A DNA stretch of 64,000 bases from Alteromonas sp. V450 (GCF_001885075.1 NZ_MODU01000004.1:3038001-3102000); one strand, 5' to 3'; positions 37,450 to 46,805 are shown, counted from the first letter of the stretch. Notes: generated by a model not told the origin, from the letters alone. Made by a program: numbers and translations.

Positions 37450-39033
37450 TTAACATGCAGTTGTGTGCTTGTCTTTAGCTTCACAGGTAATTGTATCCTC
37501 CAGCAGCATTAGGCGATTCACATTGAGCTGGGGAGGCATAACATGCGAGGCAATAATGACAAGTTTATTCAAAGCGACACGGTTGAGAACATTGCAAACA
37601 AACTGCTGAGTATGAATATCTAAGCCCTCAAAGGGCTCATCAATAAGTAAGACATTTGCGTTAGATAAAATAGCGCGTGCCAACGCTATCCGCTTGCGCT
37701 CTCCCCCAGAGAGCGCCCTTCCCGCCTTGCCAATCCATATCGACAGTGGCATCAGTGCATCTAGGCCCAATTGCGTCAATAAGTTAGACATCTCACCATG
37801 ATGAATACCCTCTCCTGCAGGGTCCAAATTTAATGACACACTGCCTGAGAGCACTATGGGCTCTTGTTCCACATAGCGCCAGTTTGTAATTAAGCCATCA
37901 GGTATACGCGTGCCATCCACTTCTTTAAGTCCAGTAGAAGGCACAACCCCCGCAATTGACTGAAGCAAGGATGACTTACCACAACCTGACGGCCCGGATA
38001 TACATACAATGCCAGCGGCTGGAAATGTAGCGCTAACCAAAGGTAAGTGTCTATTTTTGGCAGTATAACCAGATAATGTAAGTGAATACCGCAGTTCGGT
38101 GTGTTCAAGTACTTTAATGGGTGAAGTTTTAAGCTTTTTAAGGGCGTTCGCACTTTGCTTGTGCTGTGCAAACTTGGAAATACTGTGAAAAGCCGCACCA
38201 GCCCAATCAGGTGCAGCCATCAGTATCATGGGCACCACAATAGCAATAGGCATATATGAAAAGTCAGATATTGGGCCAACCGCACCCGACATAACTAACA
38301 CTACAGCAAAAAATGCCGCGCCTTGAAACCACCAGCTCGCCCGTTGCGCTTTGTCTTTCTGCGTAGTTTGTTGTTGCCACACCCTGTCAGCACTCGGCAC
38401 ATCATTGAATACATTCCCCTCCTCTTTCTGTGACTTATCATTCATTGCTTTATTTAAGTGCCATAAAGCGCTGCAGTTAAGAAAGTCGGCTGACTCTTGG
38501 CGAAACACTTTATTTTCCTTTGTCGCTTTTTTCGCAACGTTTAAACCACTAAAGCCTTGCAGCACAACAATGACGAGCCAAATAGCAAAAAGTACAAGTA
38601 AAAACGAGGAGCCGGGAAGGTCAAACCATACCGCAGCAACGCAAAGGTTAGTGAATATAAATGTGATGTTAGAAAGCGGAGCTATCCAAGCAATCCACCG
38701 ACTGGCAAGCGTTTCGGTATGCTGCGCTAATGCTTCTGTTGTGAACGCTTTGTCAGTAATTTTACTGTTTTCAAGTTGACTGAATACAAGCAAGCGACCC
38801 TCTGCGATACGGGTAAGCAAATCGTTATGACCCACCCACATACTTGCATAGCCAGATGCTATGCGAAGTAGTGCTAGCGCGCGAATAACCACCGCGGGAA
38901 TAACGTAATTAAAACCTACAGGTGCAATAGCGCTGATAGCAATAAACCACGAAGAAATAACAAGAATCGTTATTCCTGCCATACCATGTAAAAGAGCAAG
39001 CAGCAGCGTGAGGTAAGCCGGTTTACTTTTCAT
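37450..39033 (-). CDS. cydC: Cytochrome bd assembly ABC exporter subunit CydC
   Basis: Of 527 residues: six-helix ABC exporter membrane domain followed by an ATPase with Walker A SGPSGCGKSS, signature LSGGERKRIALARA and Walker B LLIDEP. CydDC exports thiols and is needed for bd oxidase assembly. The ATG at 39033 is preferred: AAGGAG lies 9 bases upstream, and it overlaps the cydD end by 11 bp, suggesting translational coupling. Confidence 0.9.
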   Translation of the reverse strand: MKSKPAYLTLLLALLHGMAGITILVISSWFIAISAIAPVGFNYVIPAVVIRALALLRIASGYASMWVGHNDLLTRIAEGRLLVFSQLENSKITDKAFTTEALAQHTETLASRWIAWIAPLSNITFIFTNLCVAAVWFDLPGSSFLLVLFAIWLVIVVLQGFSGLNVAKKATKENKVFRQESADFLNCSALWHLNKAMNDKSQKEEGNVFNDVPSADRVWQQQTTQKDKAQRASWWFQGAAFFAVVLVMSGAVGPISDFSYMPIAIVVPMILMAAPDWAGAAFHSISKFAQHKQSANALKKLKTSPIKVLEHTELRYSLTLSGYTAKNRHLPLVSATFPAAGIVCISGPSGCGKSSLLQSIAGVVPSTGLKEVDGTRIPDGLITNWRYVEQEPIVLSGSVSLNLDPAGEGIHHGEMSNLLTQLGLDALMPLSIWIGKAGRALSGGERKRIALARAILSNANVLLIDEPFEGLDIHTQQFVCNVLNRVALNKLVIIASHVMPPQLNVNRLMLLEDTITCEAKDKHTTAC

Positions 39034-40900
39034 CAAGGCTACACTCCTTTTGAGTGGCATTCGCCTTAAAGCTCGTTGCAGTCACGCTGCTACAGCCTTG
39101 TGGGTGCCCGTCTTGTAATGCATCTATTTTACTTTTAAGCCCTACTTCTAATTTTGACTCTGATTTAGAAAGAGCGTCTTGTTCATTCGTACTTCGCGAT
39201 ACCGTCCAAAAGCGATTAAACCAGTTTGCAGGGAGTGCTTTGTGAGAAGCCCAAATCAAGGTTTTGTCCCTACCCAAACGTTCAATTAACTGTGCCAATC
39301 TTGCATGCTGGGAATCTGGCAAATGGGCTGTAGGCTCGTCTAGTAACCATATATTGTCGCTGCGCAACAGCGCTCTTGCTAGCGACAGCCGTTGCGCTTC
39401 TCCACCTGAAAGCAGCGGATAATCAGTCATTACCGTATCAAGCCCGCACGGCAATAACGACAGCCACGCGTCAAGTTCTACTGCATCGATTGCTTTCATA
39501 AGCGCGTCGTCTGTATAGGTGTCGTTTAAGCACAAATTTTCACGCACGGTACCTGGCGTGATCACGGGGTGCTGGGTAATCCAAATTACCGGTTCACTGA
39601 ATTTATGTGTGCTAGGTCTTTGACCGCCCAAGGCTTCTAACAATAGTGTTTTACCTGAACCAGAGCGCCCGCTAATGAGTATTTTATCGCCCTTAAATAC
39701 AGCAAGGGATTCAGCGTACAAAAGTGCAGGGGGATCATCATCAGTCGATGTAGTCTTAACGGTCGGGATATGAGTTTGCCCAGTGTTAATGTCGAAGACC
39801 TTAAAGTTAGTTGCCGTTAACTGCGCATCGGGCTCTGATAAATGATGGTGAGCTGAATCAGCGTTAGCCGGGTTTACTGCACTACCACTAAAATTTTGTG
39901 TAAAGCGCGAGAATAAGGGAGCAAGTTCAGTTTTGGCGGCTTCTGCTTGCGCCTTTTGATGATATATCTGCCCCAACTTTTTCATTTCACTGAGTAACAA
40001 TGGCACAGTCAGCAATATCCATAAGCCCTGCTGGAGCGTTATCTCCGGCCCAATGCTCAATTCGCCCAACAGTGAAAAACCAATAAATACTGCCGCAAGT
40101 GCAACTGCGAGTGTTGCGAAGAAGTCGAGCACGCTGTTTGACAAAAACGCTACACTCACTACTTTCATAGTACGCGCATTCAAATTTTCACTGGCATCTT
40201 TAAGCAGGGCTGTTTGTTTTTGATGCGCTTGATAATTTGCCAGCATCGGCAGCGCGGCTAACCTATCAGTAAATAAACTTCCCAAACGTTCAAGGGCGAT
40301 AAAATGCTTTCGATGTAGGGCAGCGGCTCCCTTGCCCACAATGATCATAAAAAGCGGCACTACCGGCAATGTTAGCAATAAGCCAATTCCTATAACGGGG
40401 TTCACATAAAAGATAACGGCTAAAGCAAACAAGGGGACAACAACTGCAATCATTTGCTGCACTCGATATTCAAGTGCCCAGTCAGCAAAAGCCTGTAAGT
40501 GGTGCAGCCACACCGTTTGCCAATAGTAAACCGAGTGCTGTCGAATAAGCGCATATTGACGCTCGATGAAAACCTGCTGCAAACACTGTTCTAGCTTATT
40601 TAATACCTGCATTTTTGCACTACTAGATGAGGCATTGAATGCGCCTTGAAGCAGCCAACTCATTCCCAAACAAACGGCAAGTCCCGTGACATCTCTCGCT
40701 GTTGCAGGAGTCTGGTTTACTACCCAGTCATGCGCAATATGTGAAAAATAATAGAACCCAATAATCAAAGAAAAAAGCGACAAACACTTAACCACTACTT
40801 GCGCCATAAGCGATGTGCGCAAGCCAAGCGACTGCGCCTTATCAATCTTATTGCACCACGCATTAAGCGTTTGCCGGTTGGGAACTTTTTCTTTGATCAC
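39023..40900 (-). CDS. cydD: Cytochrome bd assembly ABC exporter subunit CydD
   Basis: Of 625 residues. An exporter membrane domain (about 30-320) with a VVPLFMIIVGKGAAALHRKH loop is followed by the ATPase with Walker A SGRSGSGKTL, signature LSGGEAQRLSLARA and Walker B WLLDEP. A long low-complexity linker and a roughly 60-residue C-terminal extension are unusual for CydD. Partner of CydC; lies downstream of cydABX, with an inverted-repeat element between. Confidence 0.9.
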   Translation of the reverse strand: MIKEKVPNRQTLNAWCNKIDKAQSLGLRTSLMAQVVVKCLSLFSLIIGFYYFSHIAHDWVVNQTPATARDVTGLAVCLGMSWLLQGAFNASSSSAKMQVLNKLEQCLQQVFIERQYALIRQHSVYYWQTVWLHHLQAFADWALEYRVQQMIAVVVPLFALAVIFYVNPVIGIGLLLTLPVVPLFMIIVGKGAAALHRKHFIALERLGSLFTDRLAALPMLANYQAHQKQTALLKDASENLNARTMKVVSVAFLSNSVLDFFATLAVALAAVFIGFSLLGELSIGPEITLQQGLWILLTVPLLLSEMKKLGQIYHQKAQAEAAKTELAPLFSRFTQNFSGSAVNPANADSAHHHLSEPDAQLTATNFKVFDINTGQTHIPTVKTTSTDDDPPALLYAESLAVFKGDKILISGRSGSGKTLLLEALGGQRPSTHKFSEPVIWITQHPVITPGTVRENLCLNDTYTDDALMKAIDAVELDAWLSLLPCGLDTVMTDYPLLSGGEAQRLSLARALLRSDNIWLLDEPTAHLPDSQHARLAQLIERLGRDKTLIWASHKALPANWFNRFWTVSRSTNEQDALSKSESKLEVGLKSKIDALQDGHPQGCSSVTATSFKANATQKECSLDEK

Positions 40901-40987
40901 TGTGGTTTTGACTCTTCTTTTGCGTTACTTAGTAATGAGAGCAAATTTCGCATTTCTTTTTCATTCTTTTCCAAGTGGTGGTGGGCT

Positions 40988-41063
40988 GGCTGCAAGAACC
41001 CTCAGCGGCAGGGACGCTGCTTAAGAGCCCCCATGGACGAGTTCACGACGTGTTCTTGCGGCC
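40988..41063. repeat. Long imperfect inverted repeat between cydX and cydD (REP-like)
   Basis: GGCTGCAAGAAC (40988-40999) and GTTCTTGCGGCC (41052-41063) pair with one mismatch. Inside, CAGCG (41003-41007) pairs with CGCTG (41015-41019). The overall look is like structured interspersed repeats of marine gammaproteobacteria, but only this copy is visible here. Confidence 0.55.
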
Positions 41064-41078
41064 AACCTACCTTAACGT

Positions 41079-41192
41079 CTATTCTTGGTCTTCGGGCCTA
41101 TCCATATTTTCCGTCGACTCCAACCACATGGCGTTGATAATGCCAAAAGAGCACGCCAGCAAAACTCCTAAAATCCAAGCGAAATACCACAT
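41079..41192 (-). CDS. cydX: Cytochrome bd oxidase small subunit CydX
   Basis: A 37-residue single-helix protein starting MWYFAWILGVLLACSFGIIN, followed by AMWLE, the hallmark of CydX (YbgT). CydX binds CydAB and stabilises its haems. It begins 10 bp after the cydB stop with AAGGAG upstream. Short enough to be missed by gene callers. Confidence 0.95.
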   Translation of the reverse strand: MWYFAWILGVLLACSFGIINAMWLESTENMDRPEDQE

Positions 41193-41202
41193 AGCGTTCT
41201 CC

Positions 41203-42339
41203 TTAATAAATGGTGTGAGACTGGTCGAGGTCTTCGTTTTTAATGCGTCCGCGCATTACGTAAAAGCTATAGGCCGTGTAGCTAAGTACAATAGGCACAA
41301 AGATACAGGCAACGATAAACATTACGTTGAGCGTCATATGGCTAGACGTAGCGTCCCATACGGTTAAGCTCGCCTCTGGCATAGTGATGCTTGGCATTAA
41401 GAATGGGAACATAGAAAAGCCAGCCGTTAAGATAACGCCTGCTATAAATAGCGCACTCGAAACAAACGCCATGCCTGCATTACCTTTCTTAGAGAAAAGC
41501 GCACAGGCCAAACCCGCAATAATACCCAGCACAGGTGCTGCCATCATAAGAGGGTATTTGCTGTAGTTGCTCATCCAAGCGCCAGCCTCAATGGCAACCT
41601 CTTTCTTAAGTGGATTTGACGTTGCAATAGTGTCGACTGCCGACGTAATCACGAAGCCATCTAAACCAAATGCTACCCAAAAACCTGCAATAACAAACAA
41701 GGCTACGCCCACAAGGCTCAATATAACTGACACGGCTCGAGCGCGAACTTCAATAAAGCCATCGGTTTTCATTTGTAACCAAGTTGCGCCATGGTTAAGT
41801 AACATAGCCACCGACAGTAACCCACTCACTAAGGCAAAAGGTGTTAGCAGCCCGAAGAACGACCCTGTATAAGTAGATTTCAGAGTACTATCTAATTCGA
41901 AAGGCACCCCTAATAGCAGGTTACCGAACGCAACACCGAAGATGAGTGAAGGAATGATACCACCAGCAAATAAGGCCCAGTCCCAAGCTTTGCGCCACTG
42001 TGGGTTTGGTAATTTACTGCGGTAATCAAAACCTATCGGGCGCATCCATAGGGCGATTAGCGTTAACGCTAAAGCAAGATAAAAGCCGGAAAAGGCCGTA
42101 GCATAAATCATCGGCCATGCAGCAAAGATTGCGCCACCTGCTGTAATAAACCACACCTGATTACCATCCCAGTGAGGTCCAACAGTGTTAATCATCACGC
42201 GTCGCTCTTTATCGTTTTTACCGATAAGTGTAAGCAAAGCACCCACACCTAGATCGAAACCATCAGTAACCGCGAAGCCAATTAGCAGCACGCCAACTAA
42301 ACACCACCAAATAACTCTCAGCAACTCATAATCAATCAT
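41203..42339 (-). CDS. cydB: Cytochrome bd ubiquinol oxidase subunit II
   Basis: Of 378 residues with eight to nine helices. Begins MIDYELLRVIWWCLVGVLLI with the family's GFAVTDGFDLGVG and GPHWDGNQVW motifs. It is the structural partner of CydA in the bd-type terminal oxidase. Its start overlaps the cydA stop by 4 bp (ATGA). Confidence 0.97.
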   Translation of the reverse strand: MIDYELLRVIWWCLVGVLLIGFAVTDGFDLGVGALLTLIGKNDKERRVMINTVGPHWDGNQVWFITAGGAIFAAWPMIYATAFSGFYLALALTLIALWMRPIGFDYRSKLPNPQWRKAWDWALFAGGIIPSLIFGVAFGNLLLGVPFELDSTLKSTYTGSFFGLLTPFALVSGLLSVAMLLNHGATWLQMKTDGFIEVRARAVSVILSLVGVALFVIAGFWVAFGLDGFVITSAVDTIATSNPLKKEVAIEAGAWMSNYSKYPLMMAAPVLGIIAGLACALFSKKGNAGMAFVSSALFIAGVILTAGFSMFPFLMPSITMPEASLTVWDATSSHMTLNVMFIVACIFVPIVLSYTAYSFYVMRGRIKNEDLDQSHTIY

Positions 42340-43916
42340 GCTTTTGCTCCTTGCTGATCAAGGTCAATAAGATCAAGTTCGGTCTCAGTTTTGGTGTCTT
42401 CTGGAGGCACCGGACCTTTTTTCGCGAATTTCTTCATCAAGTAAAAGCCGATGATGAACATTATTGCGTAGAAGACGGTATAGGCCACAATAGTGGCTAC
42501 CACATCACTAATAGCTAGATTAGACACAGAGGTATGCACTGGCAGCACTTCAGCTATAGACCACGGCTGACGACCATACTCTGCAACGAACCAGCCTGCT
42601 TCGCACGCTATCCAAGGAAGCGGCAGACCGTATAGTGCGCCTTTTAGCAGCCAGCGAGGCTTGGTGATTTTGTGTTTTGTGCTGTAGTAAAAAGCACATA
42701 AGAAAAGTGCTAGCATGATAAAGCCTGCAGCAACCATGATTCGGAAGCTCCAAAATAGCGGTGCTACCGGAGGAATGCTGTAGTCAACGGCTTGCTGAAT
42801 GGCCGTTTCTGATGGGTTTGACACGTCGTCTGTGTATGGCTCAAGCAGCATCGCGTAACCAAGACTGTCTTTGTTCGCCTCAAAAGCAGCGCGCTGCTCA
42901 GCTGTCGCGGTACCGTTTCTTACATCATCAAGCACTTCATAGGCTTTAATTCCGCTTAAAATACGCTCGCGATTCTCTTCTTTTAAATCTTTTATACCTT
43001 TTACTTCTTCGGTCAATGAACGGGTAGCGATAATGCCCATTGCCCACGGAATTTGAAGGGCGTACTCGGTTTCCTGCTTCTCGTCGTTTGGAATGCCAAA
43101 CACGGTAAACGGCGCAGGTGCAGGATGAGTTTCGTACTCAGCTTCAACCGCTGCCAGCTTCACTTTTTGTACATCACCAAGCTCATAACCACTTTCATCA
43201 CCCAGCACGATCACTGAAAGCGTTGAGGCCAAGCCAAAGCTAGCAGCTATGGCGAACGAACGGCGCGCAAAGGCAATATGCTTATGATTAAGCAGGTAGT
43301 AACTTGAAATTGCCAAGACAAACATGGCACCGGTAACGTAACCTGCTGATACCGTATGAACAAATTTCACCTGTGCAACGGGGTTAAAAATAACTTCAGC
43401 AAAGCTGGTCATTTCCATACGCATGGCTTCAAAATTAAATTCAGCACCTACCGGGTATTGCATCCAGCCGTTAGCAATCAGGATCCATAATGCAGAGAAG
43501 TTTGAACCAATGGCCACCAGCCAGGTTGCCATAAGATGTTTCACCTTTGACATTTTGTCCCAGCCAAAGAAGAACAACCCTACAAAGGTAGATTCTAGGA
43601 AAAAGGCCATGAGCCCTTCGATGGCAAGTGGCGCACCGAAGATATCGCCTACATAGTGAGAATAATAAGACCAGTTCATTCCAAACTGAAATTCCATGGT
43701 TAAGCCTGTGGCTACACCAATGGCAAAGTTAATGCCAAACAGCTTTCCCCAGAACTGGGTCATTTGCTTATAAATCTCTTTACCCGTCATTACGTATACC
43801 GATTCCATAATGGCAAGTAAGAAACTAAGCCCCAAAGTTAAGGGTACAAATATAAAGTGGAACATTGCAGTTAATGCAAATTGCCACCGCGATAGTTCTA
43901 TTAACGTATCGCTCAT
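42336..43916 (-). CDS. cydA: Cytochrome bd ubiquinol oxidase subunit I
   Basis: Of 526 residues, similar to E. coli CydA in length, so of the long Q-loop type. Haem-ligand and quinol motifs include ALTAMFHFIFVPLTLGLS and GWFVAEYGRQPW. It reduces oxygen with quinol at high affinity and resists NO and other inhibitors. First gene of cydABX(DC). A sigma-54 promoter-like sequence lies about 100 bp upstream (44015-44030), which is unusual for this operon. Confidence 0.97.
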   Translation of the reverse strand: MSDTLIELSRWQFALTAMFHFIFVPLTLGLSFLLAIMESVYVMTGKEIYKQMTQFWGKLFGINFAIGVATGLTMEFQFGMNWSYYSHYVGDIFGAPLAIEGLMAFFLESTFVGLFFFGWDKMSKVKHLMATWLVAIGSNFSALWILIANGWMQYPVGAEFNFEAMRMEMTSFAEVIFNPVAQVKFVHTVSAGYVTGAMFVLAISSYYLLNHKHIAFARRSFAIAASFGLASTLSVIVLGDESGYELGDVQKVKLAAVEAEYETHPAPAPFTVFGIPNDEKQETEYALQIPWAMGIIATRSLTEEVKGIKDLKEENRERILSGIKAYEVLDDVRNGTATAEQRAAFEANKDSLGYAMLLEPYTDDVSNPSETAIQQAVDYSIPPVAPLFWSFRIMVAAGFIMLALFLCAFYYSTKHKITKPRWLLKGALYGLPLPWIACEAGWFVAEYGRQPWSIAEVLPVHTSVSNLAISDVVATIVAYTVFYAIMFIIGFYLMKKFAKKGPVPPEDTKTETELDLIDLDQQGAKA

Positions 43917-44014
43917 GGGTTATCTCCCTCGTCTCTCTTGCGCGATAAGCGCTTGACCTTAAATGAATTTTTTTGTTATTCAGTGGTTATCACATGAATA
44001 TTCAACACAGCTAG

Positions 44015-44030
44015 AGCATGGTTTGTGCCA
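44015..44030 (-). promoter_or_regulatory. Sigma-54-type promoter before cydA
   Basis: On the minus strand TGGCACAAACCATGCT matches the -24/-12 consensus TGGCAC-N5-TTGC, with GG and GC 10 bases apart. It points at cydA. A sigma-54 activator gene lies 1 kb away, and a second such promoter precedes the DUF3365 gene. Confidence 0.7.
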
Positions 44031-44150
44031 TTCATCACTTTTCTCGTTAATCTGAACAAGCAACTGATGAATGACAGTCTATTCGTACTGTGCAGAACAA
44101 TTATTCCATGGCGAAAAGTTGTGCACTTTGATCCATCGCAAGGATCTAAT

Positions 44151-44300
44151 ATGAATTCTGCGCCAATTTTGTCAGTATTAGCGACAAAATTGACACAAGA
44201 AGAAGATGGGGACGTGGTAGCGTGGTTTGAACTGGTTGAGAAGAGAGCTTTAGCTGATACAGAATTAATTTATGTTACTGCGGCGAATAGGTCAGTGTGA
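44151..44300 (+). CDS. Possible 49-residue small protein
   Basis: ATG at 44151 with AAGGA seven bases upstream, running to 44300 as MNSAPILSVLATKL and ending VTAANRSV. I do not recognise it. It overlaps the end of the convergent DUF3365 gene and contains a perfect inverted repeat more easily read as an activator site. Real only if expression or conservation is shown. Confidence 0.3.
   Translation: MNSAPILSVLATKLTQEEDGDVVAWFELVEKRALADTELIYVTAANRSV
44164..44192. promoter_or_regulatory. Perfect inverted repeat, candidate enhancer (UAS) for the cyd sigma-54 promoter
   Basis: CAATTTTGTC (44164-44173) and GACAAAATTG (44183-44192) form 10-bp perfect arms with a 9-bp spacer. The site is 135-175 bp upstream of the cydA -24/-12 element, the usual distance for a bound activator. 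Confidence 0.55.
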
Positions 44301-44877
44301 ACGCGCCGCGCAATTCACCAAGTTCAAACCCAGTGGCCTCATCCTTAGGGTAATATTTTAAAATGGTCTCTTCTACTGAAGGTGCAACTTGGACGCCGTG
44401 GCAAGCCATACAAACTTGACCTTGTTGGATAGCCATCATGTATCGGAATTCGCCACTGTTACTGTCATATTTATAGGTATCCATAGGCGTAGGTGGCTGT
44501 TTACCCTTTAACTTAGTTCTTTCCAATAGAGAGGCGAAAAGCGCTAACTGCTCGCGCTCCCATTCGTCTGGCGCGTTATTCGGGTTTCTCACTTTTAGCG
44601 CAGTTCGCCCGACTTCCCACCCATTTTGGCTAAGACTTTCGGTGATAGGTTCGGCGGCCAACTGACACTCTTGTACACCCGCTTCCAATCCGCCAGACTG
44701 CATTGCCTGCTTTAGCCTAGATTTAAGCGCGCCACCAAGGGCTTTAGCGTGAACTCTTGCCTGCTTCACTTTTGCGTGTACTTCGCTATCAGCTGGCTCA
44801 TTGTTTTGTACATTAGCGAGAGGGCATCCGGCGCTTACGGTTAACCCCAACGCGATTAAAAAGATGCGTTTTTTCAT
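44275..44877 (-). CDS. DUF3365 (Tll0287-like) c-type haem lipoprotein
   Basis: Of 200 residues. A lipobox-like SAGC near residue 18 follows the hydrophobic start. The C-terminal half has one haem c motif, CMACHG, in the DUF3365 context (WEREQLALF, EFRYMMAIQQGQVCMACHG seen in part). Such proteins are periplasmic haem sensors or redox carriers. Preceded by a sigma-54-like promoter (44941) and divergent from a sigma-54 activator, with which it probably functions. Confidence 0.88.
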   Translation of the reverse strand: MKKRIFLIALGLTVSAGCPLANVQNNEPADSEVHAKVKQARVHAKALGGALKSRLKQAMQSGGLEAGVQECQLAAEPITESLSQNGWEVGRTALKVRNPNNAPDEWEREQLALFASLLERTKLKGKQPPTPMDTYKYDSNSGEFRYMMAIQQGQVCMACHGVQVAPSVEETILKYYPKDEATGFELGELRGAFTLTYSPQ

Positions 44878-44940
44878 AGTGTAACTCTCCTATTGACGGA
44901 CGTATTAGCTCTCAGGCATTGTGATTCAACAAAAACAATG

Positions 44941-44957
44941 AACAAGCTCTATGCCAA
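44941..44957 (-). promoter_or_regulatory. Sigma-54-type promoter before the DUF3365 gene
   Basis: On the minus strand TTGGCATAGAGCTTGTT fits TGGCAC-N5-TTGC with GG and GT ten bases apart; two positions deviate. It reads towards the DUF3365 gene about 65 bp downstream. Confidence 0.6.
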
Positions 44958-45004
44958 TATGTTAAGTTGCCAAGATAAAAGTAGCACTCACTAATACGCT
45001 AACA

Positions 45005-46333
45005 ATGAACATATCAATTGTACAAGCAATGATAGATGCAATAGACAAGCCCGCTATTTTCATCAATCAAAACTACATTATTGAGGCGGTCAATGCGCCT
45101 TACAGAAATACTTATCCTGTCGATATCAAGCTTGGTTATAGCACTTGTTATCAGGTGTCTCACCGAAACAATAAACCCTGTGACCAATGCGGCGAGCAGT
45201 GCCCTATGCAGGAAAGTAAAAAGTCGGGCCGAGCTGCAAGTGTGGTGCATATCCATACCACTAGCGAGGGCCAAAGCTACTGCGACATTCTGATGCGACC
45301 TATCTTCGATGGGAATGGCGATTTATTAGGGTATTTAGAGATTTTAGATAAGCTGGCATTTGCATCTAATCGCCCTGCAGCAGGCAAAATGATTGGCGAG
45401 TCTGAAGCATTCAAAACTATGCTTAACAAAATAAATCGCGCCGCAAATTCAGATATATCCGTTTTACTGTTTGGCGAAACCGGAACCGGAAAAGAACTGG
45501 TGTCTCAGGCTCTGCACTCAAGTAGCCATCGCGCTGAAAAACCGTTCGTCGTGATTGAATGTACCGGATTGTCTGATGCGTTACTTGAAAGTGAGTTATT
45601 CGGCTATGAAAAAGGCGCGTTTACCGGCGCAACCACCAACAAAAAAGGACTCGTAGAAGCGGCTGAAGGTGGCACCTTATTTTTTGACGAAGTAGGCGAT
45701 ATACCCCTTGCCATGCAGGTGAAGCTGCTAAGGCTTTTTGAAACCCAAACTTACCGCCCTGTGGGAAGCGTGGTCTCAAAGAAAGCCAATTTTCGATTGG
45801 TGTGTGCATCGCATAAGAATTTGAAACAAATGGTAGAAAGAGGCGAGTTTAGACGCGATCTTTATTACCGAATCGCGGGCTTCCCTATTAGCCTTCCATC
45901 CTTACGAGAGAGAAAGTCAGATATTGCACTGATTGCAGCGCATTTTTTGGCCCAGTCCCACGAGAAAAAGCGTTTCCATAAAAAAGCCCTCGAAAAATTA
46001 AGCAGCTACGCGTTTCCAGGTAATATTCGCGAGTTGCGCAATATCGTTGATCAAGCCGTATTACTTGCCGATGAGACCATAATCTACGAGTCGGACCTCC
46101 CCGTTTTAGACGATTTCACCGGCGAGGGCAAATATGATGAATACCCGCATACAAAAAGCGGGGTCAATTTTGGTCAGAGTATTATGACTCTTGACGAGGT
46201 AGAAGATACTTATCTTGCGCATGTAGCAAGCACCTTTAGAGGCGATATAAACAGCCTTGCAGACGCATTAGGCGTAAGTACCCGCACACTTTACCGAAAA
46301 CTAAAAAAGGCCGGTGTTAAAGAACTTAATTAA
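45005..46333 (+). CDS. Sigma-54-dependent activator with a Cys-rich PAS domain
   Basis: Of 442 residues. The N-terminal PAS domain (about 5-120) carries C48, H53, C59, C62 and C66 (PCDQCGEQCPM), suggesting a haem, iron-sulfur or thiol sensor. The AAA+ domain has Walker A GETGTGKE (157-164) and the sigma-54 contact loop GAFTGA. A Fis-type helix-turn-helix ends the protein (LADALGVSTRTLYRKLKK). Nearby sigma-54-like promoters before DUF3365 and cydA are the likely targets, pointing to redox, oxygen or NO control of cytochrome bd. The signal is not known. Confidence 0.92.
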   Translation: MNISIVQAMIDAIDKPAIFINQNYIIEAVNAPYRNTYPVDIKLGYSTCYQVSHRNNKPCDQCGEQCPMQESKKSGRAASVVHIHTTSEGQSYCDILMRPIFDGNGDLLGYLEILDKLAFASNRPAAGKMIGESEAFKTMLNKINRAANSDISVLLFGETGTGKELVSQALHSSSHRAEKPFVVIECTGLSDALLESELFGYEKGAFTGATTNKKGLVEAAEGGTLFFDEVGDIPLAMQVKLLRLFETQTYRPVGSVVSKKANFRLVCASHKNLKQMVERGEFRRDLYYRIAGFPISLPSLRERKSDIALIAAHFLAQSHEKKRFHKKALEKLSSYAFPGNIRELRNIVDQAVLLADETIIYESDLPVLDDFTGEGKYDEYPHTKSGVNFGQSIMTLDEVEDTYLAHVASTFRGDINSLADALGVSTRTLYRKLKKAGVKELN

Positions 46334-46394
46334 AATGTGGAAATATCCATCCAACGCAGGCTATGATAAAACGCGCAATATAAAAAGATAAAAA

Positions 46395-46805
46395 ATGTCG
46401 ATTAAACGCCTAACAGCACTAACGCTTTGCCTTTGTATGCTTTTGCAAAATGCATTAGCACTTGGCCTTGCTTCGCATACTATGCAGCATGCGCGTAAAA
46501 TGGTGGGCGACGATATTGAACTTATCTGTACTGGCAACACAATGCGATACATATCGCTTAGCGCTACAGAGCTTGAAGGGGAATTTGTTTTTATTAGCCC
46601 AGAGCTGCTAAAAGCACCTGTCGAGCACGTAGATTGCACCAACGGTACACTCGCGGACCTTCCGCACATTGATAATGTTTCGGCAGATTCAATGGCGATA
46701 CTATCCCTTGTGCGCTATCGCGCGTTTGTATCTCGCATTGCGGCTGCGCCCTACACATCGTTTGCGTTTGCCGCCCCGCTTGGCCGCGCTCCACCAATTG
46801 CATAG
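46395..46805 (+). CDS. DUF2946-like small secreted protein
   Basis: Of 136 residues with a signal peptide (to about residue 22). It has the paired ELICTGN and VDCTNG cysteines and the AAPLGRAPP tail often seen in DUF2946 proteins, which are commonly encoded beside copper-related TonB receptors. It precedes such a receptor by 72 bp. Role unknown; assignment rests on pattern and context. Confidence 0.65.
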   Translation: MSIKRLTALTLCLCMLLQNALALGLASHTMQHARKMVGDDIELICTGNTMRYISLSATELEGEFVFISPELLKAPVEHVDCTNGTLADLPHIDNVSADSMAILSLVRYRAFVSRIAAAPYTSFAFAAPLGRAPPIA

